DNA from: Clostridia bacterium DTU080
GTDB taxonomy: Bacteria > Bacillota > Limnochordia > DTU080
Assembly (NCBI GenBank): GCA_001513395.1
Contig: LFTP01000129.1
Location: 1 to 8,904 of the forward strand
Reading direction: 5' to 3'
Length of the DNA stretch: 8,904 nt
Shown: positions 6,582 through 8,904 of the stretch, one piece after another
How the letters are laid out: each line of letters starts with the position of its first letter
Numbering within the stretch: position 1 is the first letter of the stretch
Made by a program: the position numbers and the translations under genes
Notes under the pieces: generated by a model
Told to the model about the DNA's origin: nothing
Databases searched by the model: none
Seen by the model: only the letters and a program-made list of their open reading frames with translations

Positions 6582-7397
6582 GTGAAGGTATACATCATGA
6601 CGGATCAAGAAGGAGTCGCCGGTGTTACAAACTGGATCGATTTCGGCGCCCCCGGAAAACGCTACTATGAAGTAGCTCGGGAACTGCTTACGGCCGAGGT
6701 AAACGCGGCCATCGAAGGCGCCTTAGAGGCTGGAGCCACGGAGATACTGGTAGTGGACGGTCACGGCCATGGCTCCATTAATCCCCAACTGTTGCATCGC
6801 GAAGCCCGACTCATGACCGGAAGACCTATGGGCTATCCCTTCGGCTGTGACGAAAGCTTCGATTGCGCGCTGATGATCGGACAGCACGCGAAGTCCAACA
6901 CCGACGGGGGTCATTTGTGCCACACCGGATCATTTGCCATAGATGATTTGTCCATCAACGGCCTTTCCTTGGGAGAAGCCGGCTGCAACATGCTTATGTG
7001 CGCTTACTTCGGCGTGCCTATGGTCATGCTGTCCGGAGATAAGGCGGCATGTGAAGAAGTGCGGGCTCTCGTACCAAACATCGAGACTGCGGCGGTCAAA
7101 GAAGGTCTTAAGCGGGGACCGGCAGTAGGAGTCACCGCGGAGGCCAACGCGGTGTTCAACGGTTCAGCGATTCACCTGCACCCGATAAAAGCTCGGGAGC
7201 TGATCAGACAGACCGCCAGGCGTGCGGTGCAGCGGCGCCGTGAGATCAAGCCCTTCTGGTTGGAGCCGCCCTATGAGCTGGTCAGCAAGACCCGCGCTAA
7301 GGAGGATGGCACGCCGCCGGCAATCGCCGTCGTCCATTCAGATGATCTACTGGAACTGCTGAAGATGCCGCGCCGCTATCAGCCGATCACCGATTGA
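6582..7397 (+). CDS. M55 family D-aminopeptidase (DppA-like)
   Basis: A 271-residue cytoplasmic zinc peptidase related to Bacillus subtilis DppA, which removes N-terminal D-amino acids such as D-Ala from short peptides. No signal peptide is present. The GTG start at 6582 follows GGAGGT by seven bases and gives MKVYIMTDQEGVAG. Against DppA the metal ligands are D8 and E10 (DQEG), H61 (VDGHGHG), H102 (IGQHAKS) and E132 (GEAG); H114 in GGHLCHTGS is the likely catalytic histidine, with one residue more between H102 and H114 than in DppA. NIETAAVKEGLKRG near 166-179 matches the family's NVTTAAVKxxxxR block. Full length for the family. In Bacillus the enzyme belongs to a dipeptide uptake operon; here it is divergent from solute-binding proteins. 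The exact substrate is unknown. Confidence 0.93.
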   Translation: MKVYIMTDQEGVAGVTNWIDFGAPGKRYYEVARELLTAEVNAAIEGALEAGATEILVVDGHGHGSINPQLLHREARLMTGRPMGYPFGCDESFDCALMIGQHAKSNTDGGHLCHTGSFAIDDLSINGLSLGEAGCNMLMCAYFGVPMVMLSGDKAACEEVRALVPNIETAAVKEGLKRGPAVGVTAEANAVFNGSAIHLHPIKARELIRQTARRAVQRRREIKPFWLEPPYELVSKTRAKEDGTPPAIAVVHSDDLLELLKMPRRYQPITD

Positions 7398-7474
7398 CTC
7401 TCCGTCCGCGCCAAGGCATGGGATCGTCAGAAGTTGCATATCATGCCTTGAAGCAGCTAAGGACGGTGAGAGCC

Positions 7475-7918
7475 ATGCGCAGAGAGAGTCGACGGCGACG
7501 AGTGTCTTCGCGCAAGAGAAGCTCCCTCAGGGAAAGACAGCTGCCCTTATGTCGCGTCTTGCAGCCTCAGGAAGGCGTACCTGCCGACTCAGCCGGAGTG
7601 GTCCTCATACGTCAGTTGCAAGAATTCCGGCCCGGCCGCTACGCCTTCAGTATCCTGGCGCACAACCTCCCGGCCCCTGAGGAGATGGGCTCTTTCGATC
7701 AGTATCAGGGGTTAGTCTTCATCCCTGAGGTCATTACCTGGGTATTTGCTCTCTATCCGACGCCGGAGACACCGCCAACTTGGGCAGGTACGCTAACGCA
7801 GAGCACTCTCGATCCCACTCCCCTCGGCATAGCTCAAGTCCGCCTGGTGCATAGCAAAGAAGAGACCGTGGGCCCCATAGTGCTCCAGGCAAGGCTGAGC
7901 GGGGATCTTCGTCAATAA
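7475..7918 (+). CDS. Unrecognised protein with basic N-terminus and beta-rich C-terminal part
   Basis: A 147-residue protein I do not recognise firmly. The frame is open from a TTG at 7394 that overlaps the M55 stop, but the ATG at 7475 follows GGTGA by five bases and AAGGA by eleven, so I prefer it. Residues 1-22 are extremely basic (MRRESRRRRVSSRKRSSLRER). The rest has no transmembrane segment and alternates hydrophobic residues like a beta-sandwich: RPGRYAFSILAHNLP, then PEEMGSFDQYQG, ITWVFALYP, LGIAQVRLVHS and GPIVLQARLSG. The LPxPxxxGxFDxY arrangement recalls small Bacillota proteins of the YxLxxxAxNLPxPxxLGxYDxYVxW type; this is an impression, not a search result. It lies 77 bases after the M55 gene in the same direction and converges on trmO. 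No terminator is evident after it. Confidence 0.6.
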   Translation: MRRESRRRRVSSRKRSSLRERQLPLCRVLQPQEGVPADSAGVVLIRQLQEFRPGRYAFSILAHNLPAPEEMGSFDQYQGLVFIPEVITWVFALYPTPETPPTWAGTLTQSTLDPTPLGIAQVRLVHSKEETVGPIVLQARLSGDLRQ

Positions 7919-7959
7919 CGGAAGGCAGGGCGAGCCGGGCCGGCCGTCAAGAGAGGATA

Positions 7960-8439
7960 TCATACGAAACGATCGTCTGACTTCATCGATCGGACGGATT
8001 TGTCCGTCTTCTCCAGCCACCCCGCCCTTGCCGCCGCGGGTTGGTCGAACTGCGGCACATAGGGCTTAATATCCAACAGAGGGGTACCGTCGAGGATATC
8101 GACGTTTTTGAGCAGAAGGCGACGACCGTTAATGCTCAGAAGCTCCACGACCGACAGGCCAATCGGATTCGGTCGGGTCGGAGCGCGAGTAGCAAACAGA
8201 CCGCGCGCTTCCGTGCCCATGAAAGGTGTGACTGTCAAGTCTACGCGGTTGACCCGATGGAAATGATAGAGCAGGATGACATGCGAAAAGCCGTCCAAGT
8301 CCTTTAAAGCTTCGGCGTACTCCTCGAACACTTCCGCCACACCCGGGGCGCTCGACTCGCTCACGGGTTGAATCGGCATGTTCCTCGGATCGGTGAAAGG
8401 ACTGCGAATAATCCCGATGGGCCGATAGACAATCTCCAA
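7960..8439 (-). CDS. trmO: tRNA (adenine(37)-N6)-methyltransferase TrmO (TsaA-like)
   Basis: A 159-residue protein of the TsaA/UPF0066 family. E. coli TrmO uses S-adenosylmethionine to methylate N6 of t6A37 in threonine tRNA, giving m6t6A, which tunes decoding. Family signatures are all present: IGIIRSPF (8-15), LDGFSHVILLYHFH (48-61), ARGLFATRAPTRPNPIGLSVV (78-98, the cofactor/RNA-binding signature) and LDGTPLLDIKPYVPQFD (116-132). It is short, lacking the extended C-terminal domain of E. coli TrmO, as in many Gram-positive and archaeal members. The frame also offers ATGs at 8454 and 8445, but GGAGGG at 8447-8452 overlaps or abuts those; the TTG at 8439 is seven bases from it, so TTG is the best start. 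It converges on the 7475-7918 gene. No functional tie to the SBPs is apparent. Confidence 0.93.
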   Translation of the reverse strand: MEIVYRPIGIIRSPFTDPRNMPIQPVSESSAPGVAEVFEEYAEALKDLDGFSHVILLYHFHRVNRVDLTVTPFMGTEARGLFATRAPTRPNPIGLSVVELLSINGRRLLLKNVDILDGTPLLDIKPYVPQFDQPAAARAGWLEKTDKSVRSMKSDDRFV

Positions 8440-8481
8440 GAGCATGCCCTCCATATTGAGATTCGGATTCTATGAGAGGAT

Positions 8482-8503
8482 GGAGACGAGACAGACCGTC
8501 TCC
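8482..8503. repeat. 7-bp inverted repeat in the trmO leader
   Basis: GGAGACG (8482-8488) and CGTCTCC (8497-8503) pair perfectly around eight bases. It lies about 45 bases upstream of the trmO start and downstream of the possible promoter at 8557-8585, so it would sit in the 5' leader of the message. There is no U-run after it on either strand, so it is not a normal terminator. Confidence 0.45.
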
Positions 8504-8556
8504 GGTTCCCTCAACGATCCTTCGTGTCAAGTATACTATGACGCCACATCGGCCAC

Positions 8557-8585
8557 ATCAGAATCCTGGACTTGCAGTGAGTCAA
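8557..8585 (-). promoter_or_regulatory. trmO: Possible sigma-A promoter for trmO
   Basis: On the minus strand TTGACT (8585-8580, five of six consensus bases) is followed by a 17-base spacer and TCTGAT (8562-8557, four of six). The start of transcription would fall near 8550, leaving a leader of about 110 bases. A separate overlapping TATACT/TTGACA cluster near 8524-8537 has no fitting partner at normal spacing. Confidence 0.35.
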
Positions 8586-8620
8586 GAGTTATGGGGCTGA
8601 AGTTCCCTGCCTATGCGGTG

Positions 8621-8904
8621 TCAGAAATTTGTAATCGGTGGCATACCGCTTTCATTGAGCCGGTGGAAGAAGTGTGAAAGCCCACCTGAACCAGTCCTAC
8701 CCATATTCTTGATGGGCACCTTGGCGTTTGGTGCATTCGCCATTTTCGCCGCGGCCGAACCCACTGCGGAGCGTACCGCGTCTTGTACGGGCAACGAGGA
8801 CCTGCTATCAGGTGCAATCCACTGCTCCAGCCGGGAGACAATTCGTAGAAGATCCCTTCATGCCGCGTGCGTTGCAACTCCATCATGGCCGACAATCCGT
8901 TCGG
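8621..8904 (-). pseudogene. C-terminal part of an unrecognised protein, apparently frame-disrupted
   Basis: The window edge cuts this minus-strand reading. From 8904 one frame reads GLSAMMELQRTRHEGIFYE; from about 8857 the -1 frame continues sensibly as LLRIVSRLEQWIAPDSRS, SLPVQDAVRSAVGSAAAKMA, NAPNAKVPIKNMGRTGSGGL and SHFFHRLNESGMPPITNF, stopping at 8621. The first frame downstream of the switch becomes rich in Arg, Trp and Cys and looks like a shadow; the second frame upstream has a TGA at 8860-8858. One missing base between roughly 8857 and 8840 would join them. I recognise no family. It could be a real frameshift, a sequence error, or a chance open frame; the predicted trmO promoter lies just downstream. 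Confidence 0.4.

Noticed and set aside
7919..7959. Bidirectional terminator between the convergent genes
   Set aside because: Only a GGCCGGCC palindrome is present, without loop or flanking U/A runs.
8640..8904. A small structured RNA such as SRP RNA or a tRNA at the right edge
   Set aside because: The SRP GGAAGGAAGC-type core and tRNA TTCGANTC arm are absent, and a minus-strand coding reading explains the region better.

Overview
This looks like an accessory carbohydrate or peptide-uptake region from a Gram-positive-type bacterium of moderate GC (roughly 55-57% by eye). Strong AGGAGG-like ribosome binding sites, frequent GTG and TTG starts, arrays of family 1 solute-binding proteins and an M55 D-aminopeptidase fit a Bacillota lineage, perhaps Limnochordia-like. 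That taxonomic guess is inference, not demonstrated.

Layout. Positions 1-104 hold the decayed C-terminal tail of a fifth solute-binding protein (SBP). About 110-766 is the wreck of a group II intron on the minus strand: its structured 5' RNA and the first ~70 codons of its maturase remain, but the reverse-transcriptase core is gone. Then come four complete minus-strand SBP genes: SBP1 (798-2063), SBP2 (2207-3463), SBP3 (3796-5094) and SBP4 (5162-6445). All have Sec signal peptides and the family 1 layout, and none is accompanied by a permease or ATPase here. A perfect hairpin at 3717-3743 separates SBP4-SBP3 from SBP2-SBP1, so they are probably two transcription units. SBP2 has a ~250 nt leader of its own.

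A divergent intergenic region (6446-6581) carries a 9-bp inverted repeat that places CATAATGGG facing outward on each strand, suggesting paired divergent promoters or an operator. Rightward from it runs an M55 D-aminopeptidase (6582-7397), followed by an unrecognised small protein with a very basic N-terminus (7475-7918). Convergent to these is trmO (7960-8439, minus), the tRNA m6t6A37 methyltransferase. The right edge (8621-8904, minus) appears to be the C-terminal end of an unknown gene with a -1 frame disruption.

How the parts may work together (inference): the SBPs would capture extracellular solutes and pass them to permeases encoded elsewhere. The divergent M55 enzyme would hydrolyse D-amino-acid peptides, as DppA does in the Bacillus dpp operon, and this raises the possibility that at least SBP4/SBP3 bind cell-wall-derived glycopeptides or amino sugars. 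trmO and the right-edge gene look unrelated to uptake. No tRNA, rRNA or CRISPR array was seen. I do not see a wholly new system; the least ordinary parts are the tandem SBP expansion with its fossil fifth copy and intron remnant, the divergent inverted repeat, and the unknown proteins beside the M55 enzyme.
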